Under the pieces are notes generated by a model that worked only from the letters and a program-made list of their open reading frames with translations, was not told the origin of the DNA and ran no database searches. This document shows positions 43,216-52,608 of a DNA stretch of 64,000 bases, piece by piece. Numbering within the stretch: the first letter of the stretch is position 1; each line of letters opens with the position of its first letter. The position numbers and the translations under genes are program-made. This DNA is from Prevotella sp. (lineage in GTDB: Bacteria > Bacteroidota > Bacteroidia > Bacteroidales > Bacteroidaceae): NCBI GenBank assembly GCA_017619375.1, contig JAFZSL010000051.1, forward strand, positions 124,001-188,000. The letters are read 5' to 3'.

Positions 43216-45207
43216 TTATGCCTTCAGTGTCCTCATTGCGTTGAGCACGGCGAGTACGGTGACTCCCACGTCGGCGAAGACCGCCATCCACATGGTGGCC
43301 AGGCCCAGTGAAGCCAGGATGAGCACCGCGACCTTGATGCCGATGGCCATCCACACGTTTTGTCTTGCGATGGCGAGCGTGCGTCTTGCGATGGCGATGG
43401 CGGTAGCGATTTTCGACGGATGGTCATCCATCAACACCACGTCGGCAGCCTCGATTGCCGCATCGCTTCCCAGTCCGCCCATGGCGATGCCCACATCGGC
43501 CATGGCTAACACAGGAGCATCGTTGATGCCGTCGCCTACGAAAGCCACACCCATGTCCTTTGTCTTCCCCTCGATGAGTTGCCTCATGTGCTCCACCTTG
43601 TCCTGGGGTAGCAGTCCGGCATGGTATTCATCAAGCGACAATTGCTTGGCCACATTTGCGGCCACCTCCTCGCGGTCGCCAGTGAGCATCGCCACGTGCT
43701 GCACTCCCATTTCCTTCAATCGAGAGACGGCTTCAGCGCTGTCGTCTTTCACCTTGTCGCTGATGGCGATGTGTCCGGCGTATTCACCGTCGATGGCCAC
43801 GTGGATGACGGTGCCAATATGCGGACAGTCGCTCCATTTCGCCCCCACGGCCTGCATCATGCGTGTATTGCCTACGCACACCATGCGACCCTCCACTTTT
43901 GCCCGCACACCTTGTCCGGCCACTTCTTCCACCTCCTCCACCAGACAGCCGTCGGTGGCTTCGTCGGGGAAGGCATCGCGTAGGGCCGCGCCTATGGGAT
44001 GCGTGCTGTAGTGCTCCACGTGGGCTGCCAGGTGCAGCAGATGCCTCTCATCGCACATCTCGGGGTGTACAGCCTCCACGGCGAATTTTCCATGGGTGAG
44101 CGTCCCTGTCTTGTCAAACACCACCATGCCGGTTCGGGCCAGCATATCGAGATAGTTGCTCCCCTTCACCAATATGCCCTTTCGTGACGCCCCACCGATG
44201 CCGCCGAAGAAGGTGAGTGGTACGCTGAGGACCAGGGCACATGGGCACGACACCACGAGGAAGATGAGTGCACGGTGCAGCCAGGTGGGGAATGTGGTGG
44301 AGAACTGCCCCGACAAGAGTGGTGGAACCAATGCCAGCAGCAATGCCCCAATGACCACCACGGGGGTGTAATAACGAGCGAAGCGAGTGATGAAGTTCTC
44401 GCTGCGCGACTTGTGTTCACTGGCGTTTTCCACGAGGTCAATGATTTTTGATGCCGTACTCTCGCCGAAACCTTTGGTCACTTTGACCCTCACGACGCCG
44501 GAGAGGTTGACGCAGCCAGAGAACACCTCGTCGCCCACGACGGCCTCCCGCGGCATGCTCTCACCTGTGAGAGCCACCGTGTTGAGTTGGGTGGCTCCTT
44601 CGGTCACCAGGCCGTCGAGCGGAACACGCTCGCCAGGTTTCACCACGATGATGTCGCCAGGTTTCACTTGCTTGGCGTCCATGCGTTCGAGTCGTCCTTC
44701 CCGCTCCACGAAAGCCACGTCAGGGCGAATGTCCATCAGTTGGGCGATGCTTTGTCGGCTCTTTCCTTCCGCGTATCCTTCAAAGAGTTCGCCAATCTGG
44801 AAGAAGAGCATGACGAAGACGGCCTCAGGAAACTCCGTCTCCGCTCCTGGCAGGAAACCGATGCACAGGGCGCCTATGGTGGCCACCGACATGAGGAAGT
44901 CCTCGTTGAATATGTCGCCATGGCAGATGCCTTCCACCGCCTCCTGCAATGTCTCGTGACCAGCGATGAGGTAGGGTAGGAGATAGACGAGGAGCAGTTG
45001 CCATGTCTTCAGGTTGCAGGTGTGTTCCACTATGACCGCCGCCACCAACAACACGACAGCGATGATGATTTTTACGATTTGGCCTTTCAGGCTTTCGTGG
45101 TGCTCGTGGTTGTGACCGTGACCGTGTCCATCCCCATGCTCGTGATGATGTTCGTGGTTGTGTGAGCAGCCATGTTCGCAATGTTCATGATGATGTGTGT
45201 GTGCCAT
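43216..45207 (-). CDS. P1B-type heavy-metal ATPase (Zn/Cd/Pb type) with His-rich N terminus
   Basis: 663 aa. In place of an HMA (GMxCxxC) domain the first 38 residues are about half histidine (HTHHHEHCEHGCSHNHEHHH). Then the usual layout: membrane helices, actuator TGES, the metal-site motif Cys321-Pro-Cys323 (VVSCPCALV), phosphorylated Asp365 in DKTGTLT, HP motif THPIGAA and GDGINDAPVLA. SCPCAL with the C-terminal DDHPSKI segment points to Zn2+/Cd2+ rather than Cu+ export. Inner membrane. A -7 box TAACTTTG lies on the minus strand at 45240-45233. No ArsR/MerR regulator adjoins. Confidence 0.92.
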   Translation of the reverse strand: MAHTHHHEHCEHGCSHNHEHHHEHGDGHGHGHNHEHHESLKGQIVKIIIAVVLLVAAVIVEHTCNLKTWQLLLVYLLPYLIAGHETLQEAVEGICHGDIFNEDFLMSVATIGALCIGFLPGAETEFPEAVFVMLFFQIGELFEGYAEGKSRQSIAQLMDIRPDVAFVEREGRLERMDAKQVKPGDIIVVKPGERVPLDGLVTEGATQLNTVALTGESMPREAVVGDEVFSGCVNLSGVVRVKVTKGFGESTASKIIDLVENASEHKSRSENFITRFARYYTPVVVIGALLLALVPPLLSGQFSTTFPTWLHRALIFLVVSCPCALVLSVPLTFFGGIGGASRKGILVKGSNYLDMLARTGMVVFDKTGTLTHGKFAVEAVHPEMCDERHLLHLAAHVEHYSTHPIGAALRDAFPDEATDGCLVEEVEEVAGQGVRAKVEGRMVCVGNTRMMQAVGAKWSDCPHIGTVIHVAIDGEYAGHIAISDKVKDDSAEAVSRLKEMGVQHVAMLTGDREEVAANVAKQLSLDEYHAGLLPQDKVEHMRQLIEGKTKDMGVAFVGDGINDAPVLAMADVGIAMGGLGSDAAIEAADVVLMDDHPSKIATAIAIARRTLAIARQNVWMAIGIKVAVLILASLGLATMWMAVFADVGVTVLAVLNAMRTLKA

Positions 45208-45332
45208 CTTTTCTTGTTTTTGATTCTGGCTGCAAAGTTAGGGTGAAAGTTTTGCAACTTGGTTGCAAAGATGGCATAACCACTTTTTTCCTTCATTTTT
45301 TCCTTTGTTCGCAGTTTTTTTGTATTTTTGCA

Positions 45333-45340
45333 CGCACAGA
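45333..45340 (+). promoter_or_regulatory. -7 element of the cohesin-like gene
   Basis: TATTTTTG 17 nt before the ATG at 45357. A TTTG occurs upstream (45304-45307) but at 25 nt spacing, longer than usual. Confidence 0.45.
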
Positions 45341-45356
45341 CCAAAAAAGAAAGAAT

Positions 45357-45857
45357 ATGGAAAAATTGAAATTGATATGGACCATCCTGTTTGTCGCCGC
45401 TTTTACCACGGCCTCTTATGCAGGTGACAATGTGTTTTCGGCAGCCAGTGCCACGGCCGCTCCAGGCCAAGAGGCGGTCATCGACATCATGCTCAACAAT
45501 GCTGACGAGGTGAATGGCTTGCAGTTCGACATCGTGTTGCCTGAGGGCATCCAGTTGGTCATGGATGAAAAGAATAACCCCCTCATTGCTCCATCGGAGA
45601 GAGCAAAAGGCTTTTCTGTGATTTGCAAGGCGGTGGAGCCAGGCAGGTTCCGTTTGATGTCCCTCTCATTCCAAGGCAGTAAAGTCAAGGGCAACGAAGG
45701 GGTGGTGCTCTCCATCACAGTCAAATGTGATGCGGCAGTAAAGAAGGGCGACAACATAGTGCGCTTCGATGAAGCACACTTGTCGTTTGCAAACACCGAA
45801 CTGAACAAGACGGATTCCATTCTTCCCTCTTTTGAAACAAAGGTGACCGTGAAGTAA
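45357..45857 (+). CDS. Small secreted cohesin-like protein
   Basis: 166 aa from MEKLKLIW with signal peptide (IWTILFVAAFTTASYAG). The mature protein is one beta-sandwich domain of cohesin-like pattern: AAPGQEAVIDIMLNNADEV, NGLQFDIVLPEGIQLV, GRFRLMSLSFQGSKV, GVVLSITVKCDA. Cohesin-like single-domain proteins are frequent in Bacteroidota and their ligands are mostly unknown; a dockerin-like protein is encoded 20 kb away at 24370. No anchor or sorting signal is visible, so it is periplasmic or released. Monocistronic, followed by a strong hairpin. Confidence 0.72.
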   Translation: MEKLKLIWTILFVAAFTTASYAGDNVFSAASATAAPGQEAVIDIMLNNADEVNGLQFDIVLPEGIQLVMDEKNNPLIAPSERAKGFSVICKAVEPGRFRLMSLSFQGSKVKGNEGVVLSITVKCDAAVKKGDNIVRFDEAHLSFANTELNKTDSILPSFETKVTVK

Positions 45858-45865
45858 AATAAACC

Positions 45866-45909
45866 GAGGTCACCTAAGGACCTTAAGGCCCTTAAAGTCT
45901 AAAACCCTT
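45866..45909. repeat. Degenerate CTTAAGG/CCTTAAAG repeats
   Basis: Words ACCTAAGGACC, TTAAGGCCC and TTAAAGTC directly after the cohesin-like stop codon, related to the sets at 42291 and 53473. Confidence 0.5.
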
Positions 45910-45912
45910 CAG

Positions 45913-45952
45913 AAACGCAAGAATCCTGAGCAATCGCCCAGGATTCTTGCGT
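45913..45952. terminator. Bidirectional terminator, 15-bp perfect stem
   Basis: AACGCAAGAATCCTG pairs with CAGGATTCTTGCGTT over a 10-nt loop, between the convergent cohesin-like and GGGtGRT genes. Confidence 0.75.
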
Positions 45953-45972
45953 TATAGGCTTTTCAGCAATGA

Positions 45973-46986
45973 TTATTTCTTGTTGAGTGCCATGTCGACG
46001 GTCACGGCGACAGCGACGGTGGCGCCCACCATCGGGTTGTTGCCCATGCCGAGGAATCCCATCATCTCAACGTGTGCAGGCACGGAGGAGGAGCCGGCGA
46101 ACTGTGCGTCGCTGTGCATGCGTCCCAGGGTGTCGGTCATGCCATAGGAAGCAGGTCCGGCAGCCATGTTGTCGGGGTGCAGGGTGCGGCCAGTGCCACC
46201 ACCGGAAGCCACTGAGAAGTAAGGCTTTCCAGCGAGGACGCGCTCTTTCTTGTAAGTGCCAGCCACGGGGTGCTGGAAACGTGTGGGGTTGGTGGAGTTG
46301 CCAGTGATGGAAACGTCGACGTTCTCGTTCCAGAGGATGGCTACACCCTCGCGCACGTCGTCGGCGCCGTAGCAGTTCACTTTAGCTCTTGGGCCGTTGC
46401 TGTAAGCCTTCTTCTGGACAATCTCCAATTTTCCTGTATAGTAGTCGAACTTGGTCTGCACGTAGGTGAAACCATTGATGCGGCTGATGATCATGGCTGC
46501 ATCCTTGCCCAGTCCGTTGAGGATGGTGCGAAGTGGCTTTTTACGCACTTTGTTGGCCATCTCGGCGATTTTGATGGCACCTTCTGCAGCGGCGAAAGAC
46601 TCGTGTCCGGCGAGGAAGGCGAAGCACTCGGTCTCCTCGCGCAGCAGACGTGCTGCCAGGTTTCCGTGTCCGATACCCACCTTGCGGTCGTCGGCTACGG
46701 AACCGGGGATGCAGAAGCTCTGCAGTCCGATGCCGATGGCCTCAGCGGCGTCGGCGGCATTTTTCACGCCTTTCTTGATGGCGATGGCGGCACCACAGAC
46801 ATAAGCCCATTTTGCATTCTCGAAGCAGATGCCCTGGGTGTCCTCGCAAATCTGGTAGGGGTCGATGCCGATGGACTCGCAAATCTCGTTGGCTTCCTCG
46901 ATGGACTTGATGCCATTGGCGTTGAGCGCGGCGAGGACTTGGTTGATGCGGCGCTCCTGACTCTCGAATTTCACTTCTCTTATCAT
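45973..46986 (-). CDS. GGGtGRT family protein
   Basis: 337 aa, cytoplasmic. It carries the defining motif GGGTGRT (in FSVASGGGTGRTLHPDN, about 265-281). Other conserved-looking blocks: GIDPYQICEDTQGICFENAKW and FCIPGSVADDRKVGIGHGNLAAR in the N-terminal half, and a glycine-rich hydrophobic end (GMGNNPMVGATVAVAVTVDM). Cysteines occur at ICED, ICFE, YVCG, FCIP and ECF, which could bind a cluster. The family is known mainly by its gene neighbourhood with NifU-like scaffolds; its reaction is not established. Expression looks strong: AAGGAGGAAACATAGT precedes the ATG, a rare good Shine-Dalgarno. It lies 14 nt after the scaffold gene. Confidence 0.85.
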   Translation of the reverse strand: MIREVKFESQERRINQVLAALNANGIKSIEEANEICESIGIDPYQICEDTQGICFENAKWAYVCGAAIAIKKGVKNAADAAEAIGIGLQSFCIPGSVADDRKVGIGHGNLAARLLREETECFAFLAGHESFAAAEGAIKIAEMANKVRKKPLRTILNGLGKDAAMIISRINGFTYVQTKFDYYTGKLEIVQKKAYSNGPRAKVNCYGADDVREGVAILWNENVDVSITGNSTNPTRFQHPVAGTYKKERVLAGKPYFSVASGGGTGRTLHPDNMAAGPASYGMTDTLGRMHSDAQFAGSSSVPAHVEMMGFLGMGNNPMVGATVAVAVTVDMALNKK

Positions 46987-47000
46987 ACTATGTTTCCTCC

Positions 47001-47702
47001 TTATTCTTTACGTGGGTCAATCGTCTTCACTACACCTTGCTCGGCGGTTGTCCTTCCATAGGTGCCAGTGAACTTCTTCACGGCCTCGTTGGCGTCCATG
47101 CCAGCCTTGATGGCTTCCATCATCTTGCCCAGGTGAACATACTCGTATCCACAGACCTGAGAGTCCTCGTCGAGGAACATCTTGGTGATGTATCCTTCAG
47201 TCAGTTCGAGGTAGCGGGTGCCTTTGGCCTTTGTGCCATAGAGCGTGCCTGTCTGGCTTCTCAGACCCTTGCCAAGGTCTTCCAGGCCGGCGCCAATCAC
47301 CAGACCACCCTCGGAGAAGGCGCTCTGTGTGCGTCCGTAAACCACTTGCAGGAAGAGTTCGCGCATGGCGGTGTTGATGGCGTCGCACACCAAGTCGGTG
47401 TTCAGTGCCTCAAGAATAGTCTTTCCAGGCAGGATTTCCGATGCCATGGCGGCGGAGTGGGTCATGCCGGTGCATCCGATGGTCTCCACGAGGCATTCCT
47501 CGATGATGCCATCCTTGATGTTCAAAGACAGCTTGCACGTTCCCTGTTGTGGAGCGCACCAACCTATACCGTGGGTGTAGCCGGAGATATCCTTGATCTC
47601 CTTGGCCTGAATCCATTTGCCCTCTTCTGGAATGGGGGCTGGTCCATGGTGTGGACCTTTCGCAACAACACACATGTTGTTGACTTCATTGGAATAAGTC
47701 AT
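47001..47702 (-). CDS. NifU-like iron-sulfur cluster scaffold protein
   Basis: 233 aa. IscU/NifU-N-like core with CKLSLNIKDGIIEECLVETIGCTGMTHSAAMAS (cited for its Cys residues near 60, 72 and 78) and LCDAINTAMRELFLQ-like helix (DLVCDAINTAMREL). Extra cysteines occur at MCVVAK (10) and GIGWCAPQQGTC (about 41-48), unlike the three-Cys IscU. The family is annotated as iron-sulfur assembly scaffold found beside GGGtGRT proteins. The C-terminal part (HLGKMMEAIKAGMDANEAVKKF) is helical. No IscS/SufS gene is adjacent. A -7 box TAACTTTG lies on the minus strand at 47775-47768. Confidence 0.85.
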   Translation of the reverse strand: MTYSNEVNNMCVVAKGPHHGPAPIPEEGKWIQAKEIKDISGYTHGIGWCAPQQGTCKLSLNIKDGIIEECLVETIGCTGMTHSAAMASEILPGKTILEALNTDLVCDAINTAMRELFLQVVYGRTQSAFSEGGLVIGAGLEDLGKGLRSQTGTLYGTKAKGTRYLELTEGYITKMFLDEDSQVCGYEYVHLGKMMEAIKAGMDANEAVKKFTGTYGRTTAEQGVVKTIDPRKE

Positions 47703-48086
47703 GTTGCTTAAAGAGTTTTATATAATGAAAAATAAGATAATGTAGGTTCATCTTGCTGATTTGGATGCAAAGTTACAAAAAAAATCAAATAAGCGAGCAA
47801 GAAAGAGGTTTATTTCTTTCTCCAAGCGTGAGATTTTTCTGTATAAAAACGAATGGAAGGGCAAATTATCATTTGAGCATTCCTGGTTTTCCTCGTATTC
47901 CTAATCGCCATAGGGGTTCCTTGAACTTCCCATGGCTTCCCAGGTACATGCCCAGAATGCGGAATAATTCCCAACGAGCATTCTCCAATCGCCCATTTTA
48001 TCAATCAAGGTGTTGTTTTTCCATTTCTTTTGTCACTATTTCCTTTTTTTGTTGTAACTTTGCACACTCAAATTGACATTATTAAT
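47703..48086. other. Intergenic region between divergent NifU-like and DUF4375 genes
   Basis: 384 bp. It holds the minus-strand -7 box at 47775-47768 and the plus-strand promoter at 48029-48062. Between them is a C/T-rich segment (about 47876-47955) of repeated words such as TTCCTGGTTTTCC, ATTCCTAAT and GGCTTCCCAGG, like that at 8116-8190. No gene was found. Confidence 0.5.
48029..48062 (+). promoter_or_regulatory. Promoter of the DUF4375-smpB run
   Basis: -33 TTTG (48029-48032), 22-nt spacer, -7 TAACTTTG (48055-48062), 24 nt before the ATG at 48087. The spacer is 1-2 nt longer than typical. Confidence 0.55.
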
Positions 48087-48596
48087 ATGAAAGATGTTGT
48101 CGTAAGAGAAAGCGAATTGGTGAAAGCTGGAGAGGAAGGCATGGACGAGTTTGTCGGAGTCTTCGTCAAGGCTGTTTACGATGCGATAGGAGGTACCCTC
48201 GACGCTCAGTCGCTGCCACAACTCAATGCCGACCAGGTGACGTTGCTCGCCTATGTCATCCTTCGCGACGAGGTGATGGATGGCGGTTTCGTGCAACTCA
48301 TCCACAACGGCTACGGCCCTTTCATTTTCAAGAATCCCTTTTCACGGATGATGCGTCAGTGGGGATTGGACTCCCTGGCGTCGCTTGTCAACAAGGCACA
48401 CAAGCCTTATTCCCATCACCACGAGGAGATAGAGCGGGAGTGCAGCGACGAGGAATTCATGGCCCTGTTTGAAAGGATGCCCGAATTCGACGAGTTTGAC
48501 GACGAGTTTGTGGAGAACGAAGAGGAATGGACTTCAGCCGTAGCATATTACATCGACGAGCACCTTTCTCGTTTCGCCACCATTATCAAGGATTAA
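48087..48596 (+). CDS. DMP19/DUF4375-like protein
   Basis: 169 aa from [10 protein letters not shown]; the start is fixed by the promoter just upstream. The fold is helical and acidic. Typical blocks: [32 protein letters not shown] (cited as [13 protein letters not shown], about 70-82), SFSRMM-like [14 protein letters not shown], and the acidic tail [18 protein letters not shown]19 proteins of Neisseria mimic DNA; most homologues are uncharacterised. Stop and smpB start are 1 nt apart, so it is coupled to smpB. Confidence 0.72.
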   Translation: MKDVVVRESELVKAGEEGMDEFVGVFVKAVYDAIGGTLDAQSLPQLNADQVTLLAYVILRDEVMDGGFVQLIHNGYGPFIFKNPFSRMMRQWGLDSLASLVNKAHKPYSHHHEEIERECSDEEFMALFERMPEFDEFDDEFVENEEEWTSAVAYYIDEHLSRFATIIKD

Positions 48597-48597
48597 G

Positions 48598-49077
48598 ATG
48601 AACAAAGAACAGCAATTGCTCAGAAAGAAGAGTCCTGTGCAAATCAAGAACAAGAAGGCCTCTTTCGAATATTTTCTCATAGAAACCTATACCGCCGGCA
48701 TTGTGCTCACGGGTACGGAAATCAAGTCCATCCGCATGGGCAAGGCCTCGTTGGTGGATGCCTACTGCACCATCATCAATGGCGAGATGTGGGTGTTGGG
48801 GATGAGTGTGTCTCCCTATTTCTATGGTTCCTATTCCAATCATGAGATGCGCCGCGACCGCAAATTGCTGCTCAACAAGCGTGAGATTCGCCGCCTGCAG
48901 GACGCCACCAAGCAGCCTGGTTTCACCATCATTCCCACGCTTGTCTTCATCGATGAGAAGGGGCGTGCGAAGATGGATATCGCCCTTGCCAAGGGAAAGA
49001 AACTTTACGACAAGCGCCAAACCCTCAAGGAGAAAGAAGACCGTAGAGAGATGGACAGGGCTAAGAAGGTTTACTAA
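48598..49077 (+). CDS. smpB: SsrA-binding protein
   Basis: 159 aa, full length. [57 protein letters not shown] and the basic C-terminal tail ([19 protein letters not shown]) that enters the ribosomal decoding path are all recognised. Works with tmRNA in trans-translation; the tmRNA gene is not in the window. Confidence 0.95.
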   Translation: MNKEQQLLRKKSPVQIKNKKASFEYFLIETYTAGIVLTGTEIKSIRMGKASLVDAYCTIINGEMWVLGMSVSPYFYGSYSNHEMRRDRKLLLNKREIRRLQDATKQPGFTIIPTLVFIDEKGRAKMDIALAKGKKLYDKRQTLKEKEDRREMDRAKKVY

Positions 49078-49122
49078 GCCTCCGCCCCTGTCGAATCCCC
49101 AACCCAGCATTCCAATCCGACA

Positions 49123-51885
49123 ATGACCACCCTCGAACAGACCCTCTGCAAGCGCATCGTCATCCTTGACGGGGCGACTGGGACCAAAATCCAGCAATAC
49201 AAGCTCTCGGAAAGCGACTTCCATGGCTACCGGTTCCGCAAGAACCGTTCTGTGCTGATGGGCAACAACGACGTGCTCAACCTCACGCGTCCCGACGTGG
49301 TGAACGACATCCATTGCAAATACCTTCAGGCAGGAGCCGATATCATCACCACCAACACGTTCAGTTCGCAGAGCATTTCGCAGGCAGACTATCGCCTGGG
49401 GGCCTTTGCCCGACAGATGGCTTTGGAAGGGGCCCGCATCGCACGAAGGGCCGTCACCAAATATGCTACCCCGGAACATCCCCGCTGGGTGGCTGGCTCC
49501 ATCGGCCCCACCAACAAGTCGTGCTCGATGAGTCCCGATGTGTCCGACCCTGGTGCACGTGCCGTCACCTACGACGAGTTGCTCCGTGCCTACCTTGAAC
49601 AGGTTGACGCGTTGATGGAAGGCGGCGTCGACCTCATACTCATAGAAACCATCTTCGACACGATTAACGCCAAGGCCGCCATAGATGCCGCCACCCAAGT
49701 CATGGAAAAGCGTGGGACTCGTCTTCCCATCATGCTCTCCATCACCATCAGCGACCTTGCCGGGAGGACGCTCAGCGGACAGACGATGGAGGCATTCCTT
49801 GCCAGTGTCAGCAGTTATGACATCTTCTCCATCGGGTTGAACTGTTCTTTCGGGGCGGCACAGATGAAGCCCTTCCTCCAAGACCTTGCCTCCAAGGCAC
49901 CATGTTATGTGTCGGCCTATCCCAATGCGGGCCTTCCCAATTCCATGGGGCTTTATGACGAGACGGCAGAAACGATGACCCCGCTGATGGAGCAACTTGT
50001 CGACGAGGGGTTGGTGAACATCATCGGAGGATGTTGCGGCACCGACGAGCATTTCATCAAGATGTTTGCCGAGATGGTCAGGGGCAAGGTGCCACGTGTT
50101 CCCGTTCCCCGGTTGCGCGCGATTCAACTCAGCGGTCTCGAACCCCTTGTTGTCACCCCCGAACTTGGCTTTGTCAACGTGGGCGAGCGATGCAACGTAG
50201 CAGGTTCACGCAAGTTCCTGCGCCTGATCAATGAGAAGAAATACGACGAGGCGATGGCCATCGCAAGGAAGCAGGTGGCCGACGGCGCCCGTGTGATTGA
50301 CATCAATATGGACGACGGCCTTCTTGATGCAAAGAAGGAGATGACGACGTTTCTCAACCTCATCGCCTCCGAACCCGACATCACCAAGGTGCCCGTCATG
50401 ATCGACTCCTCGGATTGGGAAGTCATCGTCGCCGCGCTCAAATGCGTCCAAGGAAAAGCCATCGTCAACTCCATCTCGCTCAAGGAAGGCGAGGCGTCCT
50501 TCCTGGCGAAGGCGCATACCATACGCCGTTTCGGGGCGGCCGTCGTTGTCATGTGCTTCGACGAGCAAGGCCAGGCCACTTCCTATGAGCGGCGCATCGC
50601 CATTGCAGGCAGGGCGTATCATCTGCTCACCTACTCCGTGGGCATGCACCCTTGCGATATCATCATCGATCCCAACGTGCTGGCCATCGCCACAGGCATG
50701 GAAGAGCACGATGCATACGCCGCCGATTTCATACGCACCTGCGGATGGATCAGGCAGAACCTCCCCGATGCACACGTCAGCGGTGGTGTCAGCAACCTTT
50801 CTTTCGCTTTCCGAGGCAACAACTACATACGTGAGGCAATGCATGCCGTTTTCCTCTACCATGCCATCCGGGAAGGGATGGATTTCGGCATCGTCAATCC
50901 TGCCACGAAGGTCGCTTACGACGACATCCCGAAAGAGCAACTTGAAATCATAGAGGATGCCATCCTCTGTCGCTCCGAGCACCCTTCCGGACGTCTCATC
51001 GCGCTGGCCAGCGACATCAAGGAGAAGGCTGACGCCGAGAAAGCCAACCGTGAAAACGGTGGTGCACCAGTGTCACGCCCGGTCGAGGAATGGCGTAACG
51101 GCAGTGTGGAAGAGCGGCTCAAGGAATCGCTGCGAAGAGGCATCGGCGACTTCCTCGCCGAAGATTTGGAGGAGGCCCTCACGCTTTACCCCAGGGCCGT
51201 GGATATCATCGAGGGACCGCTCATGGCTGGCATGAACCTTGTCGGTGAACTTTTCGGTTGCGGAAAGATGTTCCTGCCGCAAGTGGTGAAGACCGCCCGC
51301 ACGATGAAGCAGGCGGTGGCCATATTGCAACCCCATATCGAGGCGCAGCGAAACGGCAAGGCCGCCAAGGCGGGAAAAATACTCCTCGCCACCGTGAAGG
51401 GCGATGTCCACGACATCGGAAAGAACATCGTGTCCGTCGTCATGGCTTGCAACAACTACGAAGTGGTGGACATGGGTGTCATGGTGCCTGCCGACCAGAT
51501 TGTCAAGAAAGCCAAGAAGGAGAAGGTGGACCTCATCGGGTTGAGCGGCCTCATCACCCCCAGCCTCGAAGAGATGGTCAACGTGGCCAACGAGTTGCGC
51601 AAGGCCGGGCTCGACATTCCCATCATGATAGGCGGCGCAACTACCAGCGAACTGCATGTGGCCTTGAAGATCGCCCCTGTCTACGGCGGACCCATCGTCT
51701 GGATGAAGGATGCCTCGCAAAACGCCATAGCGGCAGCCAAGTTGCTCGATGAAAAGGGTAGGGAGGCATATGCAGAGCAACTCAACGAAGACTACCGCCA
51801 ACTCCGCGACAATTATGACGCCAACCAGCGTCAACTGCTCTCCATCGAGGAGGCAAGAAAGCGTAAACCGCGTTTATTTGATTGA
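49123..51885 (+). CDS. metH: Cobalamin-dependent methionine synthase lacking the reactivation domain
   Basis: 920 aa. Homocysteine module (1-about 325) with zinc ligands Cys241 (LNCSFG) and Cys304-Cys305 (GGCCGT); pterin-binding module (about 345-610, [35 protein letters not shown]); cobalamin cap and B12 module (about 680-900) with His763 in DVHDIG, the lower cobalt ligand, plus [11 protein letters not shown] and IGGATTS. The chain ends KPRLFD just where the AdoMet-binding activation domain of E. coli MetH (1227 aa) would begin. Methylates homocysteine with methyl-THF. How the cob(II)alamin form is rescued is not shown by the window. The 45-bp upstream gap is too short for a cobalamin riboswitch. 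Confidence 0.93.
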   Translation: MTTLEQTLCKRIVILDGATGTKIQQYKLSESDFHGYRFRKNRSVLMGNNDVLNLTRPDVVNDIHCKYLQAGADIITTNTFSSQSISQADYRLGAFARQMALEGARIARRAVTKYATPEHPRWVAGSIGPTNKSCSMSPDVSDPGARAVTYDELLRAYLEQVDALMEGGVDLILIETIFDTINAKAAIDAATQVMEKRGTRLPIMLSITISDLAGRTLSGQTMEAFLASVSSYDIFSIGLNCSFGAAQMKPFLQDLASKAPCYVSAYPNAGLPNSMGLYDETAETMTPLMEQLVDEGLVNIIGGCCGTDEHFIKMFAEMVRGKVPRVPVPRLRAIQLSGLEPLVVTPELGFVNVGERCNVAGSRKFLRLINEKKYDEAMAIARKQVADGARVIDINMDDGLLDAKKEMTTFLNLIASEPDITKVPVMIDSSDWEVIVAALKCVQGKAIVNSISLKEGEASFLAKAHTIRRFGAAVVVMCFDEQGQATSYERRIAIAGRAYHLLTYSVGMHPCDIIIDPNVLAIATGMEEHDAYAADFIRTCGWIRQNLPDAHVSGGVSNLSFAFRGNNYIREAMHAVFLYHAIREGMDFGIVNPATKVAYDDIPKEQLEIIEDAILCRSEHPSGRLIALASDIKEKADAEKANRENGGAPVSRPVEEWRNGSVEERLKESLRRGIGDFLAEDLEEALTLYPRAVDIIEGPLMAGMNLVGELFGCGKMFLPQVVKTARTMKQAVAILQPHIEAQRNGKAAKAGKILLATVKGDVHDIGKNIVSVVMACNNYEVVDMGVMVPADQIVKKAKKEKVDLIGLSGLITPSLEEMVNVANELRKAGLDIPIMIGGATTSELHVALKIAPVYGGPIVWMKDASQNAIAAAKLLDEKGREAYAEQLNEDYRQLRDNYDANQRQLLSIEEARKRKPRLFD

Positions 51886-51915
51886 TTAAAGGATAACAAA
51901 AAAAGTGACAAGAAA

Positions 51916-52572
51916 ATGATGAATGTAAAAAACATAGTGTTTGATTTCGGTGGCGTCGTCGTCACCCTGGACCATCAACAAGCCGTCAGGAGATTCAAGG
52001 AACTTGGCTTGAAAGATGCAGACAAGAAACTTGACCCATACACCCAGGGCGGCATTTTCGGCGACTTGGAAAAAGGCAAGATCACGGCGGAACAATTCAT
52101 AGAACAACTCAGCCTGCAATGTGGCAGGCAAATCACCCGTGAGGAGTGTGCACATGCCTGGCTCGGTTACTGCAAGGAGGTGCCGCGTCGCAACCTACAG
52201 GCACTTCGTCAACTGAGGGAGGAGGGCTACAGGCTCATCATGCTCTCCAACACCAATCCCTTCATGATGGAATGGGCGGAAAGTCCCGCTTTCGACGGTG
52301 AAGGAAACTCTGTCAACAGTTATTTCGACGCTGTGTATGCCAGTTATCGCGTGGGCGTGTTGAAACCCGACCCCTCCTTCTTCCACCTTGTGATGATGCG
52401 GGAAGGAATCATGTCCTACAACACCCTCTTCCTGGATGACGGCCCGAGGAATGTGGCGGCGGCCAGCCAATTGGGCATTGCCACCTATTGTCCTGTGAAC
52501 GGGAGCGACTGGACGAAGGAGATATACCGTTACATTCGTGCCAACAGTTACGCTTACGCGTCCAATTTCTAA
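51916..52572 (+). CDS. HAD-superfamily IA phosphatase (YihX-like)
   Basis: 218 aa. Motif I is FDFGGVVV, with nucleophile Asp and Gly in the +2 place, as in YihX-type glucose-1-phosphate phosphatases. Motif II LSNTNPF, motif III Lys in LKPDPSFF, and motif IV LFLDDGPRN. The helical cap spans about 17-95. Cytosolic sugar-phosphate phosphatase is likely; substrate unknown. Thirty nt after metH and 36 nt before map on the same strand. Confidence 0.87.
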   Translation: MMNVKNIVFDFGGVVVTLDHQQAVRRFKELGLKDADKKLDPYTQGGIFGDLEKGKITAEQFIEQLSLQCGRQITREECAHAWLGYCKEVPRRNLQALRQLREEGYRLIMLSNTNPFMMEWAESPAFDGEGNSVNSYFDAVYASYRVGVLKPDPSFFHLVMMREGIMSYNTLFLDDGPRNVAAASQLGIATYCPVNGSDWTKEIYRYIRANSYAYASNF

Positions 52573-52608
52573 GTTTGTTTGAAACCATCATTTCCATTGA
52601 CAACGACC

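Noticed and set aside
42941-44011. 356-codon plus-strand open frame starting in the repeat island
   Set aside because: Two thirds of it is antisense to the P-type ATPase gene, whose motifs are complete; the rest is the 27-bp repeat.
49078-49122. Cobalamin riboswitch before metH
   Set aside because: Only 45 bp separate smpB and metH, too short for a B12 aptamer, and no B12-box was seen.
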